Shown here piece by piece: positions 53,231 to 62,182 of a stretch of 64,000 nt of DNA. Numbering within the stretch: the stretch's first letter is position 1; each line of letters begins with the position of its first letter. The notes under the pieces were generated by a model. It was given only the letters and a program-made list of their open reading frames with translations. It was not told where the DNA came from and ran no database searches. The DNA is taken from positions 6,757 to 70,756 of the forward strand of contig NZ_QJSD01000013.1 of the NCBI RefSeq assembly GCF_003313245.1, in the 5' to 3' direction. A program made the position numbers and the translations under genes. The DNA is from Primorskyibacter marinus (GTDB lineage Bacteria; Pseudomonadota; Alphaproteobacteria; Rhodobacterales; Rhodobacteraceae).

Positions 53231-54557
53231 TCCGGCCTTCGTTCCGCCCGGCCTGATGATCTCGGCCCCGTCGTCAGGGACCGGCAAGACCACGGTCATG
53301 CTGGGCTTGCTGCGGGTGTTGGCCGAAGAGGGGCTGACCGTGCAGCCCTATAAATCCGGCCCCGATTACATTGATCCCGCGTTTCACCGCGCGGCGTGCG
53401 GGCGGGCCTCGTTCAACCTTGATACCTGGGCGATGGGGGCGGATCTTCTTGGCACAGTCACGGCCCAGTCGCAGGGTGCGGATATCTGTATCGCCGAAGG
53501 GTCGATGGGTCTTTACGATGGCGTCGCCACACGCGGTCAAAGCGGTTTCGGCAGTTCCGCCGAAACGGCGCGGCACATGGGGTGGCCCGTGGTTCTGGTG
53601 GTCGATGTCAGTGGGCAGGCGCAATCCGCCGCTGCGACGGCGCTTGGGTTTCAGGCCTACCAACCCGATCTGCCCTTTGCCGGTGTGATCCTGAACCGCG
53701 TGGCCTCACCGCGCCACGAGCGGCTGGCGCGACTGGGGATGGAAAAGGCCGGCGTGACCGTGCTGGGTGCCTTGCCCCGGCGCGGCGATCTCGTCTTGCC
53801 CGAGCGGCACCTGGGTCTGATTCAGGCAGCCGAGCATCCTGATCTGGAGGCCGCGATTGCCGCCTATGCCGATTTCCTGCGCGCCCATGTGGATCTGGAC
53901 GCGCTGCGCAACGCCGCCCGTGGCCAGCGCGGTCAAGACGGCGCGCGACCTTGGCCATCTGCACCGGCGGGGCGGATTGCACTGGCGCAGGACGCGGCGT
54001 TTTCCTTTACCTATCCGCACCAGCTGGAGGGCTGGCGCGCGGCAGGTGCGGAAATCCTTCCCTTCTCGCCGTTGGCAGACGAAGCACCCGACGCCAGTGC
54101 CGATCTCGTCTGGCTGCCGGGAGGGTATCCAGAACTGCACGCAGGGCGGCTGGCAGCGGCGAGCCGCTTTCGCGCAGGTCTGATCCGGCACGCGCGTTCG
54201 CGCCCGGTTCACGGCGAATGCGGCGGCTATATGGCGCTTGGCGCGGCGCTGATCGACAAGGAGGGAACCGCGCATGAAATGGCCGGTCTGCTGGGCCTTG
54301 TGACCAGCTATGAGAAACGCAAGTTCCACCTGGGCTATCGACGTGTCGATCTGCTGTCCCCGATGCCGGGACACGCTGCGGGGACGCAGCTTCTGGGGCA
54401 TGAATTCCACTATTCCACGATCCTTGAACAGCCCGACGCACCGCTGGCGCGGGTGGCGGATGCCGATGGGGCGCCGGTGCCCGAGACCGGATCATGCCGG
54501 GGCCATGTCACCGGCACGTTCTTTCATCTGATCACCGCGCAAGAGGCCCCACGATGA
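53223..54557 (+). CDS. cobB: hydrogenobyrinic acid a,c-diamide synthase CobB
   Basis: 444 residues. ATP loop [19 protein letters not shown] (12-30), [23 protein letters not shown], and the glutaminase part with [23 protein letters not shown] (Cys nucleophile near 331) and LGHEFHYS. It amidates the a and c side chains before cobalt insertion. ATG at 53223 is inside the end of cobM. Confidence 0.95.
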   Translation: MVDPAFVPPGLMISAPSSGTGKTTVMLGLLRVLAEEGLTVQPYKSGPDYIDPAFHRAACGRASFNLDTWAMGADLLGTVTAQSQGADICIAEGSMGLYDGVATRGQSGFGSSAETARHMGWPVVLVVDVSGQAQSAAATALGFQAYQPDLPFAGVILNRVASPRHERLARLGMEKAGVTVLGALPRRGDLVLPERHLGLIQAAEHPDLEAAIAAYADFLRAHVDLDALRNAARGQRGQDGARPWPSAPAGRIALAQDAAFSFTYPHQLEGWRAAGAEILPFSPLADEAPDASADLVWLPGGYPELHAGRLAAASRFRAGLIRHARSRPVHGECGGYMALGAALIDKEGTAHEMAGLLGLVTSYEKRKFHLGYRRVDLLSPMPGHAAGTQLLGHEFHYSTILEQPDAPLARVADADGAPVPETGSCRGHVTGTFFHLITAQEAPR

Positions 54558-55279
54558 CCGGTTTTGTCAGTTTCGTGGGCTCCGGCCCCGGTGATCCCGA
54601 ATTGCTGACGCTCAAGGCGGTGGACCGATTGAAGCGCGCGGATGCGGTGTTGTTCGATGATCTCAGCGCGGGTCCGATCCTCGCCCATACGCGTAGCGGT
54701 GCGGATCTGATAGGGGTCGGCAAACGCGCCGGGCGCGCGTCTCCGCAGCAGGACCATGTCAGTCGCCTGCTGGTGGATTACGCGAAGACCGACCAGCGCG
54801 TTGTGCGGCTGAAATCCGGCGATGGCGGCCTTTTCGGCCGCCTGGAGGAAGAGTTGGTCGCCCTGCGCGCTGCGGGTATCGCCTATGAGATCATTCCCGG
54901 CGTGCCCTCTGCCGTGGCGGCGGCGGCGGCGGCGGGCATACCTCTGACCCGCCGTCTGACAGCGCGCCGGGTGCAATTTGTCACCGGCCATGACGTGACC
55001 GGAAAGCTACCTGACGACATCAGCCTGACCGCGCTGGCCGATCCGACAGCCTCGACGGTGATATTCATGGGCAAGCGGACCTTTCCGGGCCTTCTGGCGC
55101 GCCTGCTGGCACATGGCCTGCCGCCCGATACGCCCGCCATTCTGGCCGAGGATGTCAGCCGGCCTGAACAGCAGATCACCCGATCGGATGTTACAACTCT
55201 GGCCGCACGGCTGTCACAGGAGGTGGGCGACAGCGCGGCGCTGATCCTTTATGGCCCCTTGGCCGAGCCACCGGCATGA
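54554..55279 (+). CDS. cobA: uroporphyrinogen-III C-methyltransferase CobA
   Basis: 241 residues, single-domain SUMT (not CysG). FVGSGPGDPELLTLKAV (7-23), VGKRAGR, VVRLKSGDGGLFGRLEEE, IIPGVPSAVAAAAAAGIPLTRR and VIFMGKR are conserved. The usual GDPF is GDGG here, a mild variation. It makes precorrin-2 and so commits tetrapyrrole to B12. Overlaps cobB and cobF by four bases. Confidence 0.94.
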   Translation: MTGFVSFVGSGPGDPELLTLKAVDRLKRADAVLFDDLSAGPILAHTRSGADLIGVGKRAGRASPQQDHVSRLLVDYAKTDQRVVRLKSGDGGLFGRLEEELVALRAAGIAYEIIPGVPSAVAAAAAAGIPLTRRLTARRVQFVTGHDVTGKLPDDISLTALADPTASTVIFMGKRTFPGLLARLLAHGLPPDTPAILAEDVSRPEQQITRSDVTTLAARLSQEVGDSAALILYGPLAEPPA

Positions 55280-56031
55280 TTGCCGCATCCTTCGATCTTT
55301 GGCTGGTCGGGATAGGCACCGGCAGCCCGGCGCATGTCACCGGCGAGGGAATGCAGGCGCTGCGCGATGCGGCAGTGGTGCTGGTGCCTGACAAGGGCGC
55401 GGGCAAGGGCGATCTGGCGGCGTTGCGATACCACATCCTGAATGCCAGCGGCACGCAGGCGCGGGTTGTCACCTTTGACTACCCGGTGCGCGACCCCGCC
55501 TTGCCTTATCCCGAAAGAGTCGCGCGCTGGCATGACGAGATTGCCCGCCGCTGGCAGAGCGCGCTGGCCGGGGCAGGGCAGGCCGGGCCGGTGGCGCTGC
55601 TGGTCTGGGGCGATCCTTCGCTATACGACAGCACGCTGCGCATTGCCCGGCGGCTGACCCCCGTGCCGCGCCTGCGGGTGGTGCCGGGTATCACTGCCAT
55701 TCAGGCCCTGACGGCGGCGCATGCGCTGACACTGAACACGCTCAACGGGCCGGTGACGATCACCACAGGGCGGCGGCTGCGCGATCATGGCTGGCCCGAG
55801 GACGCAGAGACGTTGGTCGTGATGCTGGATGGCTATTGCACCTTTCAGACCCTGCCCGCCGATACGCGTATCTGGTGGGGGGCCTTTCTGGGAATGCCGG
55901 AACAGATTCTGGAGCATGGCCGGATTGGCGATGTCGCGCAACGGATTATCCAAATCCGAGCAGAGACGCGGGCGCGGCATGGCTGGATCATGGATACCTA
56001 TCTGTTGCGCGCGCGCACCGCCGAGTCTTAG
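55276..56031 (+). CDS. cobF: precorrin-6A synthase (deacetylating) CobF
   Basis: 251 residues. LWLVGIGTGSPAHVTGEGMQAL (8-29), VLVPDKG, LVWGDPSLYDSTLRIARRL, VVPGITAIQALTAAHALTLNTLNGPVTITTGRRL and LDGYCTFQ are CobF blocks. It methylates C-1 and removes acetate, a step only in the aerobic route. Last gene of the first cob operon. Confidence 0.95.
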   Translation: MIAASFDLWLVGIGTGSPAHVTGEGMQALRDAAVVLVPDKGAGKGDLAALRYHILNASGTQARVVTFDYPVRDPALPYPERVARWHDEIARRWQSALAGAGQAGPVALLVWGDPSLYDSTLRIARRLTPVPRLRVVPGITAIQALTAAHALTLNTLNGPVTITTGRRLRDHGWPEDAETLVVMLDGYCTFQTLPADTRIWWGAFLGMPEQILEHGRIGDVAQRIIQIRAETRARHGWIMDTYLLRARTAES

Positions 56032-56073
56032 GGCCGTCGCACAGATCTGGTGGCCTGCGGCGCGTATTATGGA

Positions 56074-56102
56074 TTGACGCCACGCATCCTGTTCTGTCAA
56101 TT
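56074..56102 (+). promoter_or_regulatory. candidate promoter of the cobalt transporter operon
   Basis: TTGACG at 56074-56079 and TCAATT at 56097-56102 with a 17-base spacer, directly before the second cobalamin riboswitch. The -10 match is partial. Confidence 0.4.
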
Positions 56103-56109
56103 AAGCGCC

Positions 56110-56295
56110 ATGACCGGTCCCGTTGTTTTTCGGGCGAAAGAGGGAATGTAGTGCGGTGCCGTTTCGCGCCAAATCTACAGCTGCCCCCGCAACTGTCAGC
56201 GGCGAGCAGGGCCAATATGCCACTGGAGCAATCCGGGAAGGCTGGCCCAACGCATTGACCCGCAAGCCAGGAGACCTGCCGGACATGTGCCCCAT
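56110..56295 (+). promoter_or_regulatory. cobalamin riboswitch 2 (cobalt transporter leader)
   Basis: Core blocks: GAGGGAATGTAGTGC near 56141, CTACAGCTGCCCCCGCAACTGT near 56176, GCCACTGG near 56218, GGGAAGGC near 56235, and the B12 box GCAAGCCAGGAGACCTGCC at 56263-56281. It leads the DUF4198-cbiM-cbiL-cbiQ-cbiO operon and shows that the transported metal is cobalt. Confidence 0.94.
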
Positions 56296-56369
56296 GGTAA
56301 ACGGGGCGCATCCACCGGACGCCGGGGTGTGCGTTTGGCCGTGGCATCCGCGCGCCGATCTCTGGTGCA

Positions 56370-56440
56370 CCGTCCCGGTCCGATCCTTCCCCGCCGTTCA
56401 AATGAAAAAGGTGCCGGGTGTGGCACCATAGACGGGACGG
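56370..56440 (+). promoter_or_regulatory. expression platform: long-range stem hiding the ribosome site
   Basis: CCGTCCCG (56370-56377) is fully complementary to CGGGACGG (56433-56440), and a nested hairpin GGTGCC/GGCACC (56410-56415 with 56422-56427) lies inside. The right arm GGGACGG ends four bases before the ATG at 56445, so pairing would block translation. No terminator T-run is present. Confidence 0.55.
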
Positions 56441-56444
56441 ATTG

Positions 56445-57230
56445 ATGAAAAAGACCCTTATTGCCAGCGCTGTTGCGCTGACCCTGCCTGCGATGGCCTC
56501 GGGACATTTCCTGCTGGAATATACCACGGACACGATGATCGAACGCCCCGGCGATGTGCCGGTAAAGCTGATCTTCTGGCATCCGATGGACAACGGTCAT
56601 GTGATGGACCTGGATCTGCCACAAGACTTCTACATGATCCATAATGGCGAGAAGACTGACCTGCAGGACACGCTGGAGCCCGTGCAATTCACCGGCGGCG
56701 AAAACAGCGGTGCCGCCTTCAAGGGAAGCGTGCCGGTCAAACGCTCGGGTGATTACATTCTGGTCACGGTGCCGATCCCTTATTACGAGGAATCCGAGGA
56801 TATCTATATCCAGCAGATCACCAAGGCGTTCCTGAACCGCAGCGAATTGCCAACTGACTGGATGAACCCGGTCGGCTTGCCCACGGAAATCGTGCCGCTC
56901 AACAAGCCTTACAACATCTTGGCCGGGTCGACCTTTACCGGGCAGGTCCTGGCCGAGGGCCAGCCGGTTGCCGGTGCCGAGATCGAAATCGAATACATGG
57001 CGGCCGAGCCCGACATGGAAAGTGCTGCCTCAAGCGCGCCGGTCGTGGGCGCGATGCCCGGTGGAACCATTGTCGCCGTTTCCGATAGCAACGGGTATTT
57101 CACTTTCGGGGTCCCCAAGGCCGGATATTGGGGCTTTGCCGCGCTCGGCTCTGGCCCTGCGACCGAGCATGACGGCAAGGAACTGAGCCAGGACGCGGTG
57201 ATCTGGATCCGCGCCTGGGACATGGAGTGA
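56445..57230 (+). CDS. periplasmic DUF4198 component of cobalt ECF transporter (NikK-like)
   Basis: 261 residues. A signal peptide (MKKTLIASAVALTLPAMASG) is followed at once by HFLLEYT, a His near the mature N-terminus as in NikK proteins. The body is beta-rich (DUF4198/CnaB-like: GSTFTGQVLAEGQPVAGAEIEIEYM near 165-190). Such proteins join CbiM/NikM-type transporters as extra components. Expression under a cobalamin riboswitch indicates cobalt rather than nickel. Its exact role in metal capture is inferred. Confidence 0.8.
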   Translation: MKKTLIASAVALTLPAMASGHFLLEYTTDTMIERPGDVPVKLIFWHPMDNGHVMDLDLPQDFYMIHNGEKTDLQDTLEPVQFTGGENSGAAFKGSVPVKRSGDYILVTVPIPYYEESEDIYIQQITKAFLNRSELPTDWMNPVGLPTEIVPLNKPYNILAGSTFTGQVLAEGQPVAGAEIEIEYMAAEPDMESAASSAPVVGAMPGGTIVAVSDSNGYFTFGVPKAGYWGFAALGSGPATEHDGKELSQDAVIWIRAWDME

Positions 57231-57237
57231 TCCGGCC

Positions 57238-57849
57238 ATGCACATCGTAGATGGCGCGCTGTCCAATCCGGTGGTGATCGCCGGGGCGGTTGCGGCAGTG
57301 GGCGGCATCGCGCTTGGCCTGCGCAGCCTGACATTGGAACGCATCCCCGCTGCGGGGGTGCTGTCGGCCAGTTTCTTTGTCGCCTCGCTGATCCATGTGC
57401 CCATCGGGCCATCCTCGGTGCATCTGATTCTGAACGGTCTGGCCGGGCTTTTGCTTGGCTGCGCCGCTTTTCCGGCGCTGTTTGTCGGCCTGTTGTTGCA
57501 GACGGTGTTTTTCGGCTTTGGCGGGTTGACGGTGCTTGGGGTCAATACGGTGAACATCGCGCTGCCCGCCGTGCTGGCCTGGATGGTGTTCGGGCGGCTG
57601 ATCGGGCGCGGCTCGCCGGTTCAGGGTGCCATCTGGGGCGGTGTCGGCGGGGCCTTTGCCATTGCCGCAACGACGGGGATGGTTGCCGTTTCTCTGGCCA
57701 TGTCGGGCGATGAATTCCTGCCCGCCGCGAAACTGGTTTTCTTTGCTCATGTTCCGGTCATGGCCATCGAGGCCGTGCTTACCGGCTTTGCCATATTGCT
57801 TGCACGCAAGGTCAAACCCGAGCTGTTCGTCAAAGGACTCCCCGCATGA
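57238..57849 (+). CDS. cbiM: cobalt ECF transporter substrate-specific component CbiM
   Basis: 203 residues with six to seven membrane segments. The N-terminus MHIVDGALS is the metal-binding loop (His 2 and the free amino group), and LIHVPIGPSSVHLILNGLAGLLLG is the CbiM signature. It starts seven bases after the DUF4198 gene. CbiN is replaced by the DUF4198 and CbiL-like proteins. Confidence 0.94.
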   Translation: MHIVDGALSNPVVIAGAVAAVGGIALGLRSLTLERIPAAGVLSASFFVASLIHVPIGPSSVHLILNGLAGLLLGCAAFPALFVGLLLQTVFFGFGGLTVLGVNTVNIALPAVLAWMVFGRLIGRGSPVQGAIWGGVGGAFAIAATTGMVAVSLAMSGDEFLPAAKLVFFAHVPVMAIEAVLTGFAILLARKVKPELFVKGLPA

Positions 57850-58427
57850 AACATCTGATCCTTGCTCTGGCGGTGATCGTGGCCCCCATGCCTGCGCTGG
57901 CACATAAGGTCATCGCGGGGGTGTTCCCCGCCGGTGAAGCCATCGAAGGCGAAATCGGGTTTTCAAACGGTGACATGGCCACAAATGCAGAGGTCGTCGT
58001 GACCGGTCCGGATGGTGTCGAACTGGGCCGTGCGATCACCGATGGGGACGGGTTCTTTACCTTTGTCCCCTCTCAGCCCGTGGCGCATGTGTTCAGCGTC
58101 AATCTGGGGGCAGGCCATGTCGCCGAGGTAACGATGCCTGCCGATCAGGTGGCCGAGATTCTTGGCGAAGCGGCACCGGAAGGTGCGAAATCCGCCACGA
58201 CCGAAATACCTCAAGCGACGGGCGGCGTCACGGTCGCGACGTTGACCGGAACAGAGCGGCAGGCCATCGCCGAGGCGGTGCGCGACGAAATCCGCCCCCT
58301 TCGCCGTGAGATCGCGGCCTATAAGGAGCATAACGGCTTTCAGACCATCCTTGGCGGCATCGGCTATATCGTGGGGCTGTTCGGGCTGGGCTTTTACCTT
58401 GCGGCGCGCCGCAAGCCGGAGGCCTAG
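57846..58427 (+). CDS. CbiL/NikL-like auxiliary component of the cobalt transporter
   Basis: 193 residues. Signal peptide ends at ALA, leaving His near the mature N-terminus (HKVIAGVFPAGEAIEGEIGFSNG). A beta-sandwich (25-115) is followed by a helical stretch (IRPLRREIAAYKEHNGFQTI) and a single C-terminal membrane segment (LGGIGYIVGLFGLGFYLA) with RRK tail. NikL proteins look just like this. It overlaps cbiM by four bases. Confidence 0.85.
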   Translation: MKHLILALAVIVAPMPALAHKVIAGVFPAGEAIEGEIGFSNGDMATNAEVVVTGPDGVELGRAITDGDGFFTFVPSQPVAHVFSVNLGAGHVAEVTMPADQVAEILGEAAPEGAKSATTEIPQATGGVTVATLTGTERQAIAEAVRDEIRPLRREIAAYKEHNGFQTILGGIGYIVGLFGLGFYLAARRKPEA

Positions 58428-58430
58428 GAC

Positions 58431-59219
58431 GTGGCACATGCGCTTGGACAGAATGAAAAGACGCTGACCGAAACCGGCGCGCTGCGCGTGTCGGGCCGGA
58501 TCGGCAGCGTCGATCCACGGGTGCGTATTCTTGCCGCGATCAGCTTCGGCATCGTGGTGGTGGGGCTGTCGTCGTTGATGACGCTGAGCGTCGCATTGGG
58601 TCTGTCGATGGGCCTTCTGTTGCTGTCACGCCTGCCTTTGCGCCCGACCCTGAAACGCATGGCGATGATGGACAGCTTTATCATTTTCATGTTGCTGCTG
58701 TTGCCCTTTACAGTGCCGGGCGATCCCATTTTCACGCTTTGGGGCGCGACCGCCAGCTGGCAAGGGCTGTGGCGCGGCGTGGAAATCGCCCTGACGGCTA
58801 ATGCGGTTATTCTGGCGTTGATGACACTGGTCGGCACGATGGAGCCTGTGACACTGGGCCACGCGCTGCACAAGCTGCGGATGCCCGAAACTCTTGTGCA
58901 TCTGCTGATGTTCACGATCCGCTATATCGAGGTTCTGCGCGAGGAATACCTGCGGCTGCGCGCGGCCATGAAGGTGCGCGGCTTTCGGCCCGGCACCAAC
59001 TGGCATACCTATCGCAGCTTCGGGTATCTGGTGGGGATGATGCTCGTGCGCGCAATCGAACGATCTGAAAGGATATTGCAGGCAATGAAATGTCGTGGTT
59101 TTTCCGGGCGCATCCATTTGTTGCAGGATTTTGCTCTGACGGTGGCGGACCGGCGGTTTGTTGCCCTGTTCGGTGGCGCGCTGTTGCTGTTGATCTGTCT
59201 GGAAATCGCATGGCGTTGA
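58431..59219 (+). CDS. cbiQ: cobalt ECF transporter transmembrane component CbiQ
   Basis: 262 residues starting at GTG. Several membrane segments plus the two coupling helices: EYLRLRAAMKVRGFRPG and RSERILQAMKCRGFSGR (Ala-Arg-Gly type motifs) near 180-225, which contact CbiO. N-terminal VDPRVRILAAISF is typical. Its end overlaps cbiO by ten bases. Confidence 0.94.
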   Translation: MAHALGQNEKTLTETGALRVSGRIGSVDPRVRILAAISFGIVVVGLSSLMTLSVALGLSMGLLLLSRLPLRPTLKRMAMMDSFIIFMLLLLPFTVPGDPIFTLWGATASWQGLWRGVEIALTANAVILALMTLVGTMEPVTLGHALHKLRMPETLVHLLMFTIRYIEVLREEYLRLRAAMKVRGFRPGTNWHTYRSFGYLVGMMLVRAIERSERILQAMKCRGFSGRIHLLQDFALTVADRRFVALFGGALLLLICLEIAWR

Positions 59220-59866
59220 TCGAACTGGAAGACATCCATATCAGCTATCCCGGTCAGCCTGCCATCTTGGCGGGTGCGGCGTTGCAATTGCTGCCCGGTC
59301 AGCGGCTGTCCCTGACCGGCCCGAACGGGTCGGGCAAATCCACGCTGCTGCGGGTGATCCTTGGCCTTCAGGCACCGCAGCGCGGCACGATCCGCGCCTT
59401 TGGCCAGCCCCGCACACAAGAGCCCGATTTTCACGAGGTCCGCCGCCGGATCGGCCTGGTGTTTCAGGATGCTGACGATCAGCTGTTCTGCCCCACCGTC
59501 GCCGAGGATATCGCCTTTGGACCGCTGAACCTTGGCAAATCGAAATCCGAGGCGTTGGAGATCGTAGACCGGCTGCTATCGGATCTGCGGCTTACCCATC
59601 TGCGCGACCGCATCACCCACAAGCTGTCGGGAGGCGAAAAACGTCTGGTGACGCTGGCAACCGTTCTGGCGATGGAGCCGGAAGTCCTGTTGCTGGACGA
59701 GCCGACAAATGCGCTGGATGTGAAAAACGAGGCGCGGTTGATCGAAATCCTGCAAGGTTTGCCGCAGGCGATCCTTCTGGTCAGCCACTCTGCCGCGTTC
59801 CGGGCGCAGATCACAACCGCAGAGGTGGAAATCCGCGAGGGACTTGTCCGCCCGGCCGGACCCTAG
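59210..59866 (+). CDS. cbiO: cobalt ECF transporter ATPase CbiO
   Basis: 218 residues. Walker A GPNGSGKSTLLRV (36-48), Q-loop VFQDADDQLFCP, signature LSGGEKRLVTLATVLA, Walker B VLLLDEPTNALD and switch His in VSHS. The VFQ-ADDQLF block is typical of ECF ATPases. ATG at 59210 lies in the end of cbiQ. The end overlaps the convergent cobS gene by four bases. Confidence 0.95.
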   Translation: MALIELEDIHISYPGQPAILAGAALQLLPGQRLSLTGPNGSGKSTLLRVILGLQAPQRGTIRAFGQPRTQEPDFHEVRRRIGLVFQDADDQLFCPTVAEDIAFGPLNLGKSKSEALEIVDRLLSDLRLTHLRDRITHKLSGGEKRLVTLATVLAMEPEVLLLDEPTNALDVKNEARLIEILQGLPQAILLVSHSAAFRAQITTAEVEIREGLVRPAGP

Positions 59867-60615
59867 TTGCTCAGTACGGCAAGCGTTGCCCAGGCAGAAG
59901 TTTCCGCAAGGAATTGAACCGCGCCCAGAACATCGCCTGTCTGCCCGCCGACACGCTGTTGCGCGGTCCTTGCAATAACAAGAGTCACCGCCGCGACCAC
60001 CAGCATCACGATCAGACCATCCAGACCAAGCGCAATGACCGCCCCCAACGCCAGAAACGCCGACACCGTCAGGTTTGCGCGCGTATCGCGCCCGGCCTGC
60101 GCGCCTAGCCCATCGTTTCGGGCGGGTGGCATTGTTGCAACGCAGACGGTCATTGCGATGCGGCTCAGCACGCCGATGGCAAGGAATGCGGCCAAATCCG
60201 CAGAGCCGGCCAACTGCGCCACCGAGGCGCTCCAGATCGCGCAACACAGTCCGAGCGCCAGAACACCGTAACTGCCGATCCTGCTGTCGCGCATGATCTC
60301 CAGCCGGCGCGCCTTGTCGTGGCCACCCCACATCCCATCCGCAAAATCGGCCAGTCCATCCTGATGCAATGCGCCGGTGGACAGGATCATGGCGGAAAGG
60401 GACAGGATAGCCGCAAGCGCCGGGCTGGCCCCAAGACCTGTCGCCGCGCCGTGCCCGATCCCGGCGATCAGCCCGACGATCAGTCCGACAAGCGGATAGG
60501 CCCATTGTGCCTCCGAGAGCTTTGGCGCGGGATCTTTCAACTGGCCTGCGGGAAGGCGTGTCAGCAGCATGACCGCGAGTTGCAGTTCCGCAATCCGGGC
60601 CGTCGCGGGTTTCAT
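59863..60615 (-). CDS. cobS: adenosylcobinamide-GDP ribazoletransferase (cobalamin synthase)
   Basis: 250 residues; called CobV in P. denitrificans and CobS in Salmonella. Membrane protein with about six segments. LTRLPAG near 20, then ALHQDGLADFADGMWGGHDKARRLEIMRDSRIGSYGVLAL (about 85-125) carries the DGLAD metal motif. It joins adenosylcobinamide-GDP and alpha-ribazole. Minus-strand operon cobU-cobT-cobS. Confidence 0.94.
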   Translation of the reverse strand: MKPATARIAELQLAVMLLTRLPAGQLKDPAPKLSEAQWAYPLVGLIVGLIAGIGHGAATGLGASPALAAILSLSAMILSTGALHQDGLADFADGMWGGHDKARRLEIMRDSRIGSYGVLALGLCCAIWSASVAQLAGSADLAAFLAIGVLSRIAMTVCVATMPPARNDGLGAQAGRDTRANLTVSAFLALGAVIALGLDGLIVMLVVAAVTLVIARTAQQRVGGQTGDVLGAVQFLAETSAWATLAVLSN

Positions 60616-61622
60616 CTGTCCGACACTCCGGCCTCGGCAAAAGTGGCCATGCCGTTGTGGCATTCCAGCGCGGCGCGCAAAACGCCAAGCGCCAGCGCCG
60701 CGCCCGATCCTTCGCCAAGGGCCATCTGCATTGAGAGGATCGGAGGTTTGTTCATTGCCTCCAGCAGGTGAAGGTGGCCCGGTTCCGCGCTGGCATGGCC
60801 GACAAGGCAATGATCCAGCAGCCTTGGGGCGGTATCGAACAGCGGGGCGACCGAGGCGGTGCAGATATAACCATCCAGTATGACCGGCATCAACCGCGCG
60901 CGCGCCTCCAGAACCGCGCCGCAGATGGCCGCCTGTTCCCGCCCGCCAAGCGCCGCGAGCATCGCCATGCCCCGCGCCGCCTGATGACGGGCAACGCCCG
61001 CTTCGACGACTCGCGCCTTGTGCGCCTGCCCGTCAGTGTCTGACCCGGTTCCCCGCCCGACCCATCCGGTCGCGACACCCCCAAAGGCCGCACAGGCCAG
61101 TGCCGCCGCAACAGTCGAATTGCCGATCCCCATTTCACCAAGGACAAGGACCGATGCTTCGGGATCAACGGCGTCTGCACCACGCTGCATTGCCTCGATC
61201 GTCTCGGCTGGATCCATCGCGGGGCCTTGCGTGAAATCCCGCGTCGGGCGATCCAGATCCAATGCGACAACAGACAGATCGGCACCGCTGGCGCGACATA
61301 ACTGGTTGATTGCGGCACCGCCGGCCTGAAAATTGGCCACCATCTGCGCCGTCACCTCTTGGGGAAACGGGTTTACGCCCTGATCACAAATTCCGTGGTT
61401 CCCGGCAAAGACAAGCGCCTGGGCGCGGGCAATGTGGGGCCTTTCGCGGCCCTGCCAGCCCGCCATGAAAATCGCCAGCTCTTCAAGACGGCCAAGCGAT
61501 CCGGGCGGTTTGGTCAGGCTGTCCTGACGCGCTTTGGCAGCGGCGGCCGCCGCGTGATCGCATTCCGGCAGATGCAGTGCCGCGATAGCGTCCAGAGAAT
61601 GCAGATCAGAGAGAATGGTCAT
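60612..61622 (-). CDS. cobT: nicotinate-nucleotide-dimethylbenzimidazole phosphoribosyltransferase
   Basis: 336 residues; CobT in Salmonella, CobU in P. denitrificans. It makes alpha-ribazole phosphate. KPPGSLGRLEELA (38-50), FAGNHGICDQGVNPFPQEVT, GEMGIGNSTVAAAL, VGRGTGSD, and the catalytic Glu in LGEGSGAALAL near the end. Overlaps cobS by four bases and the kinase gene by 17. Confidence 0.95.
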   Translation of the reverse strand: MTILSDLHSLDAIAALHLPECDHAAAAAAKARQDSLTKPPGSLGRLEELAIFMAGWQGRERPHIARAQALVFAGNHGICDQGVNPFPQEVTAQMVANFQAGGAAINQLCRASGADLSVVALDLDRPTRDFTQGPAMDPAETIEAMQRGADAVDPEASVLVLGEMGIGNSTVAAALACAAFGGVATGWVGRGTGSDTDGQAHKARVVEAGVARHQAARGMAMLAALGGREQAAICGAVLEARARLMPVILDGYICTASVAPLFDTAPRLLDHCLVGHASAEPGHLHLLEAMNKPPILSMQMALGEGSGAALALGVLRAALECHNGMATFAEAGVSDR

Positions 61623-62130
61623 TGGATTTCACTTTCATGGGGTAGCCCGCCACGCAGAACACGACCTCGTCGCAGGCTTGAGCGATGGTCTGGTTGACCC
61701 AGCCTGCTGCATCGCGAAAGTCGCGGGCCAGGCGGTTTTCGGGAACGATGCCGGCGCCAACCTCGTTCGTGACAAAGATTACCGGTGCCGTCTGGTCGGC
61801 AAGCGCGTCGAGCAGAGTGGCGGTTTCGGCGCGCCAGTCGCCGTCCGACAGGATCAGATTGCTAAGCCACAGCGTCAGGCAGTCTACCAGTCGCGGGTGT
61901 CCGCCATCGGACTGCCGCAGCTTATCAGCCAGCGCAAAAGGCGCATGGATATGCGACCATTCCGGGCCGCGCCTGGCCTGATGGGCGGCAATGCGCGCAG
62001 CCATTTCGGCGTCATGCACTTCGGCGGTGGAAACATAGATGGCGCGGCCGGTCGCGGCCACGGCGTAACGCTCTGCCAGCGCAGACTTCCCCGACCTTGC
62101 ACCGCCCGTTATCAGCATCGACTTTTCCAT
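61606..62130 (-). CDS. cobU: adenosylcobinamide kinase / guanylyltransferase
   Basis: 174 residues; CobU in Salmonella, CobP in P. denitrificans. P-loop LITGGARSGKSALAERYA (6-23), then YVSTAEVHDAEMAARIAAHQARRGPEW with the GMP-accepting His region, LVDCLTLWLSNLI, and VTNEVGAGIVPENRLARDFRD. I chose MEKSMLITGG at 62130; a longer start would run into the divergent gene's leader. Confidence 0.94.
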   Translation of the reverse strand: MEKSMLITGGARSGKSALAERYAVAATGRAIYVSTAEVHDAEMAARIAAHQARRGPEWSHIHAPFALADKLRQSDGGHPRLVDCLTLWLSNLILSDGDWRAETATLLDALADQTAPVIFVTNEVGAGIVPENRLARDFRDAAGWVNQTIAQACDEVVFCVAGYPMKVKSNDHSL

Positions 62131-62182
62131 GGGTTTATGGAAAAGCAGGTTTCGAAGTGAAAGGGAACATGCAGGCGTCAAC

